Below, one piece after another: positions 17,049 through 26,567 of a DNA stretch of 64,000 bases. How positions within the stretch are numbered: position 1 is the first letter of the stretch; each line of letters begins with the position of its first letter. Under the pieces are notes generated by a model, which saw nothing but the letters and a program-made list of their open reading frames with translations, ran no database searches and was not told the origin of the DNA. The stretch covers positions 1 through 64,000 of the forward strand of contig DUVH01000011.1 of the NCBI GenBank assembly GCA_012841145.1, written 5' to 3'. The position numbers were made by a program, and so were the translations under genes. Origin of the DNA: Clostridiaceae bacterium. GTDB taxonomy: Bacteria > Bacillota > Clostridia > Saccharofermentanales > DTU023.

Positions 17049-18080
17049 GTGAGCTTGACTGAACCGACATCGACCGACATGAACGATTCTGAGAAACATC
17101 GCGTTGAACAACGCGATGTCGATTTTATATCGGTTGTTATTCCTTTTTACAACGAAACGGAACAGATTCGCATGACACTCGAGACGACGGAGCGTGTGCT
17201 TCGTTCGCTCGATATCTCCTATGAAATCGTTGCGATTGACGACGGTTCTCTCGATATGACGTGGGAAGAGTTGACGAAGTATTCCACAAAATCTTCCTCT
17301 GTCAGAGCCCTGCGTCTGTCACGTAATTTCGGCAAGGAAGCTGCGATTTGTGCCGGTCTTGCCGAAGCACGTGGCGATGCCGTGATTTTGATGGATGGGG
17401 ACTTGCAACACCCGCCTCGTTATATCCCCGAGATGATCGCTCTATGGCGTGAAGGTTACGAAGTCGTCGAAGGCGTCAAGTCATCGCGCGGGAAGGAATC
17501 GCGATTCTCACGTTTCGCTGCGAACATGTTTTACGGTACCTTCGCAAGGTTATCCGGTATCCGATTGAAGGACGCGTCGGACTTTAAACTACTTGATCGG
17601 AAAGTCGTCGATTACTGGAACACTTTTACGGAGCGCGAGACGTTCTTTCGCGCGCTATCTTCTTGGATGGGATTTAAGCGCATCACTTTTCCCTTTGAGG
17701 TTGATGAGCGTAAAGTCGGAGGGAGCAAGTGGGGTTTTCTTAAGCTCGCAAAACTGTCGGTAAACGCCGTGATCGGCTTTTCTTCGCGCCCGCTGATGCT
17801 TATCAGCAGCATGGGGGTCATTTTTCTTGTCGTGTTTTTTGTCTTGGCGATCCAGACGCTCGTTCGATATTTTGGCGGTAAAGCGGCGACCGGTTTCACG
17901 ACGGTCATCCTTCTCCAGCTGCTCATCGGCAGCATCGTCATGATCAGTCTCGGTCTTCTTGGACTTTATGTGGCGAGTCTTTTCCGCGAAGTCAAAGGGC
18001 GTCCTCGCTATTTCATTGCGGAAACAACCGATAGGCTGGACGATCCAAAGCCGGAGCATGACGCGGGCGCCGAAACGTGA
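17049..18080 (+). CDS. Glycosyltransferase family 2, polyprenyl-phosphate type (GtrB/DPM1-like)
   Basis: This 343-residue protein has an N-terminal GT2 domain with SVVIPFYNE, the donor-site AIDDGS and the metal-binding DGDLQHPP, followed by two C-terminal transmembrane helices at about residues 245-270 and 280-310. This architecture is that of enzymes that transfer glucose or another sugar from a nucleotide to undecaprenyl phosphate on the inner face of the membrane, for later use in wall glycan decoration. The start is GTG at 17049, six bases after the previous stop; an in-frame ATG at 17079 is possible. It lies directly behind the wall hydrolase gene and is probably co-transcribed with it. 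Confidence 0.9.
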   Translation: MSLTEPTSTDMNDSEKHRVEQRDVDFISVVIPFYNETEQIRMTLETTERVLRSLDISYEIVAIDDGSLDMTWEELTKYSTKSSSVRALRLSRNFGKEAAICAGLAEARGDAVILMDGDLQHPPRYIPEMIALWREGYEVVEGVKSSRGKESRFSRFAANMFYGTFARLSGIRLKDASDFKLLDRKVVDYWNTFTERETFFRALSSWMGFKRITFPFEVDERKVGGSKWGFLKLAKLSVNAVIGFSSRPLMLISSMGVIFLVVFFVLAIQTLVRYFGGKAATGFTTVILLQLLIGSIVMISLGLLGLYVASLFREVKGRPRYFIAETTDRLDDPKPEHDAGAET

Positions 18081-18087
18081 CGGCGTC

Positions 18088-19020
18088 ATGAGGGCGATGT
18101 TTCATCACAGCCGTGAACGTCTCGCCGAGTTTCTCGACACTTCTTCAATTCAGGGCGGTGTCGACTTTCACTTGCATTCGACATTTTCCGACGGAGCGCA
18201 AACTCCGTCCGAAGTTGTGGCGGACGTCGTTAAGAACGGACTTAAAGCGTTTGCACTGACAGATCACGATACGATGGAGGGTATCGGGGAAGTTGTCGAG
18301 GCGCTGAACCGGCTTTCGCGTTCAAATCAAGATAAAGAGCGTGAAGAATCGCTTCTATTTGTCCCCGGTGTCGAATTCAGTGTCATGCAGGACGATTGTG
18401 AAATTCACGTCTTGGGATATTTTACGGAGTACGATCCTCCCGGAATCTCCGCATACATTGAGGAGCAGGCTAAGAGCCGCGAGCGGCGCAACCTTGCGAT
18501 GCTTGAGAAATTGCGGTCTCTCGGTTATGATATCTGTTTCGATGATCTGAAGCGTCACGGCGGGGCGCGTACGCTTCCCGGACGCGTTCACATGGCGCTC
18601 TGGCTCGTCAAACACGGTCATTTTCGCTCTGTTACACATGCCTTTCAAGAATTACTCGGCGTCGGGAAACCGGCTTTCGTGCCGAGAATGAGACGCCCTA
18701 TCAGTGAAGCTTTCTGTGAAATTAAGCGCGCGGGAGGGCTAAGTGTCATCGCTCATCCGCAGCAATACGGGTGGATGGATCATCCTGAGCGCCCTTCTAC
18801 ACGTGAGTCGCTGCGCAAGCGTATCGCTCAGCTGGCACAGGACGGCTTGAACGGCGTCGAGTGTTTCCATGGAAAGGCGACGCCGGAGGAGCAGCGACTT
18901 CTCGCCGATATCACGACGGAGCTCGGGCTGATTCGCACTGCAGGCTCGGACTGTCACGGGCGAACCGATCATCACGCGCCTATGTACGATCGCTCGACAT
19001 CTTTTACCCATTTGATCTGA
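18088..19020 (+). CDS. PHP-domain phosphoesterase (RNase AM/TrpH-like)
   Basis: The protein of about 310 residues begins with a PHP metal-binding domain: HLHSTFSDG (motif I), LTDHDTMEG (motif II), GVEFSV, and the C-terminal IAHPQQYG and GSDCHG motifs. This full set matches the YciV/TrpH branch, which hydrolyses 3',5'-nucleoside bisphosphates and trims short 5' RNA ends. The start is uncertain: ATG 18088 lies seven bases after the previous stop with no clear binding site, and an in-frame ATG at 18058 would overlap the glycosyltransferase gene. It is probably part of the same transcription unit. Confidence 0.85.
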   Translation: MRAMFHHSRERLAEFLDTSSIQGGVDFHLHSTFSDGAQTPSEVVADVVKNGLKAFALTDHDTMEGIGEVVEALNRLSRSNQDKEREESLLFVPGVEFSVMQDDCEIHVLGYFTEYDPPGISAYIEEQAKSRERRNLAMLEKLRSLGYDICFDDLKRHGGARTLPGRVHMALWLVKHGHFRSVTHAFQELLGVGKPAFVPRMRRPISEAFCEIKRAGGLSVIAHPQQYGWMDHPERPSTRESLRKRIAQLAQDGLNGVECFHGKATPEEQRLLADITTELGLIRTAGSDCHGRTDHHAPMYDRSTSFTHLI

Positions 19021-19213
19021 AATCTGCGCTCCTTGCGTTCGTTACCGTCATTTTGACAAAACAAGTTAATTCAAACAAAAAATAATGTACAAATACATAA
19101 CTGCAAGCTGTACGCAATAAGGTTACACTGAATGCGTCGGTTTTTGACTTGCATTTTAACAACATAATGAACGGTCGGCGTTGCCGGCGAAACCATAAAG
19201 TGAGGATAGAAAG

Positions 19214-21157
19214 ATGATTATTTACGACAAGAAGACGATTGACGATATTGATGTCAAGGGAAAGCGTGTGTTGTTGCGTGCGGAATTTAACGTTCCTCTC
19301 GACAAGAAGACGAATGAAATTACGGATGACAGGCGCATTCGCGCCGCTCTTCCGACGATCAGCGCGCTCGTCGAGCGCGGAGCACGCTTGATTATCGTGT
19401 CGCATCTCGGTCGTCCGAAAGGATTTGACAAAGCGCTGTCGCTTAAACCTGTTGCGGTACGTCTGTCGGAGCTCCTGAACCGCGACGTCACAATTGCCGA
19501 GGATGTCGTCGGAGATGACGCGGCGGCCAAAGCTGCGGCACTAAAGGACGGTGAGATTCTGCTCCTCGAGAACGTGCGATACCATAAAGAAGAGACGAAA
19601 AATAATCCTGTTTTCGCGAAAAAATTGGCTTCAATGGCTGAGATTTATGCAAGTGACGCTTTTGGCGCCGTTCACCGTTCTCACGCTTCGACGGCGGGCG
19701 TTGCCGCATTTCTGCCGGCTGTCGCGGGTTACACGATCAACCGCGAACTCGAAATGCTCGGTAAAGCCGTCGCCGATCCTGTTCGTCCGCTGACGGCGAT
19801 TCTCGGCGGATCGAAAGTCTCCGATAAGATCGGCGTTATCCGCCATTTGATGAACAACGTCGACAACTTGCTGATCGGCGGAGGAATGGCATATACGTTC
19901 CTAGCCGCTCAAGGTCATTCGGTCGGAACCTCACTTTGCGAAGTGGACAAGATCGACCTCGCCAAAGAGCTCTTGGAGCTCGCCGAAGAGAAGGGCGTTC
20001 AGCTGCTTCTGCCGACCGATACGGCTGTTGCCGATCACTACGGCGAAGATGCGACGGCGACGGTCGTTGCCGTTAGCGAGATTCCTGATGACGCGATGGG
20101 CCTTGATATCGGACCTGAGACGGTCCGGCTCTTTGCCGAGACGATTCAAAAATCAGGAACGATCGTCTGGAACGGTCCTCTCGGAGTTTTTGAATTTGAA
20201 GCTTTTAGCTACGGTACACGCGAGATTGCGCACGCTATAGCTGACTCGAATGCCGTTTCCATTATCGGCGGCGGCGATTCTGCGGCTGCCGTAGAAAAAT
20301 ACGGCCTGTCGTCAAAGATGACGCACGTATCGACAGGCGGAGGCGCCTCCCTTGAGTTTTTGGAAGGCAAAGTCCTGCCCGGCATCGATTGTCTGCTCGA
20401 CCGCGATCCGCGTTCGCTCGTCGCGGCGGGAAACTGGAAAATGAACCGTGAAGTACCGTCCGAGGCGACGGCATTTCTCGAAAAACTGTTGCCGCTCGTC
20501 GCCGAGTCAAAGGCTAAAGTGATTGTGGGCGTTCCGTATACGGCGCTCGATGCGGCCGTGACGCTCTCTAGCGGCACGCCGATCCGTATCGCCGCGCAAA
20601 ACGGCTGCCATCATGATGCCGGCGCCTATACAGGTGAAATTTCAATGGCCGCGCTCGCGCGCATGCACGTCCCGTATGTGATCATCGGTCATTCAGAACG
20701 GCGCGCCTATGCGGGTGAAACGGATGAACTCGTCAATAAAAAGCTGCAGGCGGCGCTCGAATGGGGCGTCCGTCCGATCGTCTGCTGCGGAGAATCGAAA
20801 GAACAGCGTCAGGCCGGTGAGACGGCGGAACATCTCGTCTCGCAGATTGAGCTTGCTTTCGCGGGAGTACCCGAGAATTCTCTCTGCCAGGTGATGGTGG
20901 CGTATGAGCCGATTTGGGCGATCGGCACCGGTGACGTCGCGACGGAAGAACAGGCTCAGGAGGCGTGCCTTCTGATCCGCGAAGTGCTTGAGAGACTTTA
21001 CTCGCCGGAGGCGGCTTCACTTGTTAAGATCCTTTACGGCGGATCGATTAACGGCAAGAATGCTGCCGGACTGTTTGCTCAATCGGCCGTCGACGGCGGA
21101 CTTGTCGGCGGTGCTTCATTGAAGCTTGACGATTTTGCGGTGATTGCAAACGTTTAA
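19214..21157 (+). CDS. pgk-tpiA: Bifunctional phosphoglycerate kinase-triosephosphate isomerase fusion
   Basis: One uninterrupted 647-residue reading frame encodes two glycolytic enzymes. Residues 1 to about 397 are phosphoglycerate kinase, with RAEFNVPLD, SHLGRPKG, HRSHAST and the nucleotide-binding GGGDSAAAVEK and STGGGASLEFLEG motifs. A short joint (about 398-405) leads straight into triosephosphate isomerase with its catalytic Lys in AGNWKMN, His in IIGHSERR and Glu in AYEPIWAIGTG. The same domain order is known in Thermotoga. The start ATG at 19214 follows GTGAGGA. A TTGACA box at 19053-19058 has no well-placed partner. The next gene is phosphoglycerate mutase, so this is a lower-glycolysis operon without gap and eno. 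Confidence 0.96.
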   Translation: MIIYDKKTIDDIDVKGKRVLLRAEFNVPLDKKTNEITDDRRIRAALPTISALVERGARLIIVSHLGRPKGFDKALSLKPVAVRLSELLNRDVTIAEDVVGDDAAAKAAALKDGEILLLENVRYHKEETKNNPVFAKKLASMAEIYASDAFGAVHRSHASTAGVAAFLPAVAGYTINRELEMLGKAVADPVRPLTAILGGSKVSDKIGVIRHLMNNVDNLLIGGGMAYTFLAAQGHSVGTSLCEVDKIDLAKELLELAEEKGVQLLLPTDTAVADHYGEDATATVVAVSEIPDDAMGLDIGPETVRLFAETIQKSGTIVWNGPLGVFEFEAFSYGTREIAHAIADSNAVSIIGGGDSAAAVEKYGLSSKMTHVSTGGGASLEFLEGKVLPGIDCLLDRDPRSLVAAGNWKMNREVPSEATAFLEKLLPLVAESKAKVIVGVPYTALDAAVTLSSGTPIRIAAQNGCHHDAGAYTGEISMAALARMHVPYVIIGHSERRAYAGETDELVNKKLQAALEWGVRPIVCCGESKEQRQAGETAEHLVSQIELAFAGVPENSLCQVMVAYEPIWAIGTGDVATEEQAQEACLLIREVLERLYSPEAASLVKILYGGSINGKNAAGLFAQSAVDGGLVGGASLKLDDFAVIANV

Positions 21158-21176
21158 TGAAAGTGTATAAGAACGA

Positions 21177-22739
21177 ATGGCAAGTAAGAATCAACGCCCC
21201 ATTGCTCTGATTATCCTCGACGGCTGGGGCATATCGGATGATCCTCACGGTAACGCCGTCCTAGCGGCGGATACACCGTTCTTGGATCATCTGCTTGAAG
21301 AATGGCCTTCTGCAAGAATTAAAACGAGCGGCAGCGACGTCGGATTGCCGGACGGTCAGATGGGCAATTCCGAAGTCGGACATATGAATATCGGCGCCGG
21401 TCGCATTGTCTATCAGGATCTTTTGAGAATCAGCAATGCGATCGAAGACGGAACGTTTTTCGAGAATGAAGCGATACGCTCCGCGATGTCGCATGCTGCG
21501 TCAAATAATAAGACGCTCCACCTTGCCGGCTTACTATCGGACGGCGGAGTCCATAGCCATCTCGAGCACCTTTTTGCTCTGATTGATATGGCGAAGCGCG
21601 AAGGTGTAAAAGATGTCGCGATCCACGCTTTCTTTGACGGGCGCGACACGCCTCCCCAATCGGGGATCCGCTATATGGAGGCTTTGCTCGACCGCATTGA
21701 CAAAGTCGGACTCGGTCGCGTCGCGTCTCTTTCCGGCAGATACTATGCCATGGATCGCGACAATCGATGGGAGCGCCTTGAGAAAGCATATCGCTGCTTG
21801 ACGGCCGTCGATTTTGACGGCGCGCGTGCGAGCGATCCCGTTGAAGCGATTCGCGCTTCGTACGAAAAAGGCGTGACGGACGAGTTCATCGTACCTGTCC
21901 TGATGGTCGATCAGGACGGCGCGCCGATCGCTCCCGTGCGCGAAGGCGACAGTTTTATCTTCATTAACTTCAGGCCCGATCGCGCGCGCGAACTGACAAG
22001 AGCGTTTTGTCAGCCTGAATTCGATAAGTTTCCCGTCGTCGCGACGCCGCTAGGCCTTCACTACGTTGGAATGGCGGAATACAGCGCCGACTTCAACGCG
22101 TTTCCCAATTTCGCAACAGCCTATCCTCCCGAGGATTTGGCGGGAACATTCGGTGAGGTCGTTTCCGAAGCCGGTCTCAGACAGCTGCGCATCGCCGAAA
22201 CGGAAAAGTATGCACACGTCACCTTTTTCTTCAATGGCGGAAGAGAAGAACCGTATGCAGGAGAAGAACGAATACTCGTACCGTCTCCGAAAGTTGAAAC
22301 GTACGACCTTCAGCCCGAGATGAGCGCGCCTGAAGTGACGGATAAGCTGTTGGAGGTGCTCGCCGGCGATTCGCCCGATGTTATTATTCTGAATTATGCG
22401 AACGGCGATATGGTCGGTCATACGGGCATATTTGACGCCGCTTGTCGTGCGATGGAGGCCGTTGACGCATGTCTTTCAAAGGTCGTTCCCGTGATCATTG
22501 AAAAAGGCGGCATCGCGCTTATCACGGCAGATCACGGTAACCTTGAGGAAATGATCGATCCTGTCAATGGAGGCCCCTTTACGGCGCATACGACGAACGA
22601 CGTCAGGCTTATCGGAGCCGGACTTGAAGAATACGATCTGGCTGACGGGAGATTGGCGGATCTCGCGCCGACGATGCTCGATCTCTTAGGATTGGATAGG
22701 TCGTCCGGAATGACGGGACGCTCACTCTTGGTTAGTTAA
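21177..22739 (+). CDS. gpmI: 2,3-bisphosphoglycerate-independent phosphoglycerate mutase
   Basis: The 520-residue enzyme interconverts 3- and 2-phosphoglycerate using two Mn ions and a phosphoserine intermediate. It belongs to the alkaline phosphatase superfamily. The N-terminus has LIILDGWG and the nucleophile Ser in PDGQMGNSEVGH; later motifs are HAFFDGRDTPP, NFRPDRARE, NYANGDMVGHTG and LITADHGN, which carry the remaining metal ligands. It starts 19 bases after the pgk-tpiA stop without a strong binding site, which suggests translational coupling. Length is close to the family norm of about 510. Confidence 0.96.
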   Translation: MASKNQRPIALIILDGWGISDDPHGNAVLAADTPFLDHLLEEWPSARIKTSGSDVGLPDGQMGNSEVGHMNIGAGRIVYQDLLRISNAIEDGTFFENEAIRSAMSHAASNNKTLHLAGLLSDGGVHSHLEHLFALIDMAKREGVKDVAIHAFFDGRDTPPQSGIRYMEALLDRIDKVGLGRVASLSGRYYAMDRDNRWERLEKAYRCLTAVDFDGARASDPVEAIRASYEKGVTDEFIVPVLMVDQDGAPIAPVREGDSFIFINFRPDRARELTRAFCQPEFDKFPVVATPLGLHYVGMAEYSADFNAFPNFATAYPPEDLAGTFGEVVSEAGLRQLRIAETEKYAHVTFFFNGGREEPYAGEERILVPSPKVETYDLQPEMSAPEVTDKLLEVLAGDSPDVIILNYANGDMVGHTGIFDAACRAMEAVDACLSKVVPVIIEKGGIALITADHGNLEEMIDPVNGGPFTAHTTNDVRLIGAGLEEYDLADGRLADLAPTMLDLLGLDRSSGMTGRSLLVS

Positions 22740-22843
22740 ATAAGGAAAATCGTCGCAACGGATAATGGAATAGTGATGAAAGCGGCGTGTTATACTGTTC
22801 TGGGCAAAATATAGTTGTCCGAATTGATTGATGGGAGAGTACA

Positions 22844-25800
22844 ATGGCAAAGAAAAAGAACTTTGTAACGATGGACGGAAATACGGCTGCGGCTTACGCG
22901 TCTTATGCCTTCACGGAGGTGGCGGGCATTTACCCGATTACGCCGTCTTCCGGGATGGCGGACAGCGTGGACCAATGGGCCCAGCAAGGTAGAAAAAATA
23001 TTTTCGGTCAGCCCGTTCATGTGGTGGAGATGCAGTCGGAAGGCGGAGCGGCGGGCTTCGTGCACGGCTCTCTCGCGACGGGTGCGTTGACGACGACATA
23101 TACGGCATCACAGGGTTTGCTCCTGATGATTCCCAATATGTACAAAATGGCGGGCGAATTATTGCCGGCAGTCTTCCACGTATCTGCCCGTGCCGTTGCG
23201 GGGCATGCGCTCTCTATTTTCGGCGACCACAGTGACGTGATGGCGACGCGTCAGACGGGATTTGCCCTTCTCGCTTCAAATGGCGTACAGTCCGCTATGG
23301 ATCTGGGAACCGTTGCGCATTTGTCGGCAATCAAAGGACGCGTTCCGTTTTTGCACTTCTTTGACGGATTTAGAACGTCACACGAGATCCAGAAAATCGA
23401 AGTGCTTGACTACGACGACTTAAAAGGTCTCGTCGACATGGAAGCCGTTCAGGCGTTCCGTGAGCGCGGTTTGACGCCGAATAACCCCATGTTGCGCGGC
23501 ACGGCTCAGAATCCGGACATTTTCTTCCAGGAGAAAGAAGCGGCCAACCCTTACTATGAAGCGTTGCCTGATATCGTTGAATATTACATGGACGAGATCG
23601 GAAAGCTGACGGGGCGTCCTTATAAACCTTTTGTATATTATGGCGATCCGGAGGCGAAAGAGATCATCATTTGTATGGGTTCTATTTACGATACCGTATG
23701 TGAAACATCCGACTATCTCAATGCGAACGGCAGAAAAACGGGCGTCATCCACGTTCATTTGTACAGGCCTTTCTCTGTCGAGAGACTGCTTGACGCGATT
23801 CCCGATTCAGTCGAAAAAATCGCTGTCCTCGATCGAACGAAAGAGCCGGGAGCATTCGGTGAACCGCTCTTCCTAGACGTCGCCGCGGCACTCGCTGAGG
23901 TCGGAAGCGATATTACCATTGTCGGCGGTCGTTACGGCCTCGGATCGAAAGACACAAAACCGGTGCATATCGCCGCCGTCTACGATCTTCTCACGGAAGA
24001 CGATCCTCAGCCTCGTTTCACGATCGGTATCCACGACGACGTGACGAATCTCTCGCTGCCTGTCGGTGACGACATTCAAGTGTCGCCGCCCGGAACAATC
24101 TCGGCCCGTTTTTGGGGTCTCGGTTCCGACGGCACCGTCGGCGCAAACAAAAACTCGATCAAAATCATTGGCGACCACACGCCGATGTACGCTCAGGCTT
24201 ATTTCTCATACGACTCGAAGAAGTCGGGCGGCGTGACGATCTCGGATCTGCGTTTCGGCAATTCGCCGATCCGCGCGCCCTATCTCGTCGCCAGCGCTGA
24301 CTTTATCGCGTGCCACAATCAGGCGTACGTTCATTTGTATGACATACTCAAGGCGCTGAAAAAGGGCGGATCTTTCCTGCTTAATACGACAAGAAGCGCG
24401 GAAGAACTCGACGCGTTCTTTCCCGGGCAAGTCAAGCGCTATATCGCCGAGAACGACATCGATTTTTACATCATCGATGCCGTTCGTCTTGCACAGGAGA
24501 TCGGGCTCAGAAATCGCATCAACACCATTTGTCAGGCCGCCTTCTTCAAGATCACGGAAGTCATTCCCGTCGATGAAGCGGTTAAATACATGAAAGATGC
24601 AATCGTCCGCTCTTACGGAGACAAGGGCGAAGAGATCGTCAACATGAACTACCGCGCTGTCGATGCCGGTATCGCCGAAGTTCAGAAAGTCGAAGTTCCT
24701 GCCGAGTGGCGCGATGCCGAAGACGATCCCGTCAAGTTCCGCGAAGCGCCGGAATTCATTTTGAACATTGCAGATGTCATGAACCGCCAAGAAGGCGACT
24801 CGCTCCCTGTCTCGGCGTTTACCGATTATGTGGACGGGACATTCCCGATGGGTACATCGCAATATGAGAAGCGCGGTATTGCTGTCAACATCCCGAAATG
24901 GATCCCTGAGAATTGCATTCAGTGCAACCAGTGCGCGTACGTCTGTCCGCACGCTGCCATTCGTCCGTTCCTTCTCGATGAAGAGGAGAAGGCGAATAAG
25001 CCTGAATCGTTTGAGACGATCAAAGGCATGCGCCCCTATGACGCATACGATTTCCGTATGCAAGTTTCGGCGCTCGACTGTACAGGCTGCGGCTCATGTG
25101 CGCAGACATGTCCCAGCAAAAACAAAGCGCTTGTAATGGAGCCTCTCGAGGATCAGCTCGTAGAAGCGAATAATTGGGAATTCGCGCAGACACTGTCGAG
25201 CAAGGAGAATCCCATGAACAAGACGTCCGTCAAGGGCAGCCAGTTCGAGCAGCCGCTGCTCGAGTTCTCGGGTGCCTGTGCCGGTTGCGGTGAGACGCCT
25301 TACGTTCGTTTGGTGACGCAGCTCTTCGGCGATCGCATGATGATCGCGAACGCGACGGGATGCTCTTCAATTTGGGGCGGTTCGGCGCCGTCGATGCCGT
25401 ATTGTGTCAACAAGGACGGATTCGGACCGTCGTGGGGCAACTCTCTGTTTGAAGATAACGCGGAGTACGGTCTCGGTATGCACCTCGGCGTCAAACAGTT
25501 GCGCAACCGCGTGACGGAGTTTATCTCTCTGCTGAACGAAAAAGAAATCCCGGAAAGCTTAAAGGAAGCCATCGGTGTTTGGCTCGAGCGCAAAGATGAG
25601 AAAGAGCCCGCACGCGAAGTGGCGGACGCTTTCCTGAGCGCGTTGAATGAAGCGGATCTTACCGGTGAGGCGGCGGAGCTTCGCGAGAAGATCCTTGAGC
25701 TTCAGGACTATCTGATGCTCCGTTCGACGTGGATCATCGGCGGTGACGGCTGGGCTTACGACATCGGCTACGGCGGACTCGATCACGTCTTGGCGTCCGG

Positions 25801-26380
25801 TGAAGATGTCAACGTCCTCGTTCTCGACACGGAAGTCTACTCCAATACGGGCGGCCAAGCCTCCAAGGCGACGCAGCTCGGAGCGGTGGCACAGTTTGCC
25901 GCCGGCGGTAAAACGCTCAAGAAGAAAGACCTCGGCATGATGGCGATGTCATACGGTTACGTCTACGTCGCTCAGATTGCAATGGGAGCCAGCCAGGCGC
26001 AGACGCTGCGCGCCTTACGTGAAGCAGAAGCCTGGAACGGCCCTTCGATCGTCATCGCGTACGCTCCGTGCATCAACCACGGTATTCGCGGCGGTATGTC
26101 GAAGACTCAGCAGCGCGAGAAAGACGCCGTCGAGACAGGGTACTGGCATCTGTGGCGTTATAATCCGCAGGCGACGGCCGAAGACGAGACGAAGAATCCC
26201 TTTACGCTCGATTCGAAACCTCCGACGCGAGACTACACGGAGTTCTTGAAAGAGGAAGTCCGCTACACGTCGCTCTACCGGAAGTACACTGCGGACAAAG
26301 TCGAAGAGATTTTCTCGCTCGCCAGAAAAGCCGCGGAAGAACGTTATCAGAGTTACATCCGCTTGGCGGAACAAGGCTGA
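22844..26380 (+). CDS. nifJ: Pyruvate:ferredoxin (flavodoxin) oxidoreductase, single-chain
   Basis: This 1178-residue enzyme oxidises pyruvate to acetyl-CoA and CO2, reducing ferredoxin. Domains run in the usual order for the homodimeric form: TPP-pyrimidine domain with PITPSSGMAD, a CoA-binding transketolase C-like region, the gamma domain, a linker, a ferredoxin domain with two 4Fe-4S clusters (CIQCNQCAYVCP and CTGCGSCAQTCP, about residues 690-770) and the TPP-binding domain with CAGCGE and GGDGWAYDIGYGG. It is the link between glycolysis, glutamate fermentation and energy gain as acetyl phosphate. TATACT at 22791-22796 may be a -10 box. It marks the organism as anaerobic or facultatively so. 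Confidence 0.97.
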   Translation: MAKKKNFVTMDGNTAAAYASYAFTEVAGIYPITPSSGMADSVDQWAQQGRKNIFGQPVHVVEMQSEGGAAGFVHGSLATGALTTTYTASQGLLLMIPNMYKMAGELLPAVFHVSARAVAGHALSIFGDHSDVMATRQTGFALLASNGVQSAMDLGTVAHLSAIKGRVPFLHFFDGFRTSHEIQKIEVLDYDDLKGLVDMEAVQAFRERGLTPNNPMLRGTAQNPDIFFQEKEAANPYYEALPDIVEYYMDEIGKLTGRPYKPFVYYGDPEAKEIIICMGSIYDTVCETSDYLNANGRKTGVIHVHLYRPFSVERLLDAIPDSVEKIAVLDRTKEPGAFGEPLFLDVAAALAEVGSDITIVGGRYGLGSKDTKPVHIAAVYDLLTEDDPQPRFTIGIHDDVTNLSLPVGDDIQVSPPGTISARFWGLGSDGTVGANKNSIKIIGDHTPMYAQAYFSYDSKKSGGVTISDLRFGNSPIRAPYLVASADFIACHNQAYVHLYDILKALKKGGSFLLNTTRSAEELDAFFPGQVKRYIAENDIDFYIIDAVRLAQEIGLRNRINTICQAAFFKITEVIPVDEAVKYMKDAIVRSYGDKGEEIVNMNYRAVDAGIAEVQKVEVPAEWRDAEDDPVKFREAPEFILNIADVMNRQEGDSLPVSAFTDYVDGTFPMGTSQYEKRGIAVNIPKWIPENCIQCNQCAYVCPHAAIRPFLLDEEEKANKPESFETIKGMRPYDAYDFRMQVSALDCTGCGSCAQTCPSKNKALVMEPLEDQLVEANNWEFAQTLSSKENPMNKTSVKGSQFEQPLLEFSGACAGCGETPYVRLVTQLFGDRMMIANATGCSSIWGGSAPSMPYCVNKDGFGPSWGNSLFEDNAEYGLGMHLGVKQLRNRVTEFISLLNEKEIPESLKEAIGVWLERKDEKEPAREVADAFLSALNEADLTGEAAELREKILELQDYLMLRSTWIIGGDGWAYDIGYGGLDHVLASGEDVNVLVLDTEVYSNTGGQASKATQLGAVAQFAAGGKTLKKKDLGMMAMSYGYVYVAQIAMGASQAQTLRALREAEAWNGPSIVIAYAPCINHGIRGGMSKTQQREKDAVETGYWHLWRYNPQATAEDETKNPFTLDSKPPTRDYTEFLKEEVRYTSLYRKYTADKVEEIFSLARKAAEERYQSYIRLAEQG

Positions 26381-26435
26381 TTTTTTGCCATAGCAGTTCA
26401 TTCGTTTGACAAATGAGCTGATCAAAAAAGAAATA

Positions 26436-26472
26436 ACGGGCGCTTATCCGTGCGAGGGTGGGCGCCCGTTTG
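26436..26472 (+). terminator. Possible terminator after the PFOR gene
   Basis: Perfect arms AACGGGCGC (26436-26444) and GCGCCCGTT (26462-26470) enclose a 17-base loop. Only TT-G follows the second arm, so termination is plausible but not certain; the hairpin could also protect the mRNA end. Confidence 0.5.
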
Positions 26473-26567
26473 TAAACTGTGGAAATTTCTTCATTATTTG
26501 TGAGACAATAAGTGTTCGGAAGCTCTTACTTATAGTGAATAATTTTGTCGGGGAAGGGAGGATCTAT

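Noticed and set aside
19053..19086. TTGACA with AATAAT as the pgk-tpiA promoter
   Set aside because: The spacing of 22 bases is too long; another -10 could exist but none is convincing.
24206..25063. Long antisense frame inside the PFOR gene
   Set aside because: It is opposite a fully conserved enzyme and reflects codon bias; the same holds for 29586-30392, 56644-57693 and others.
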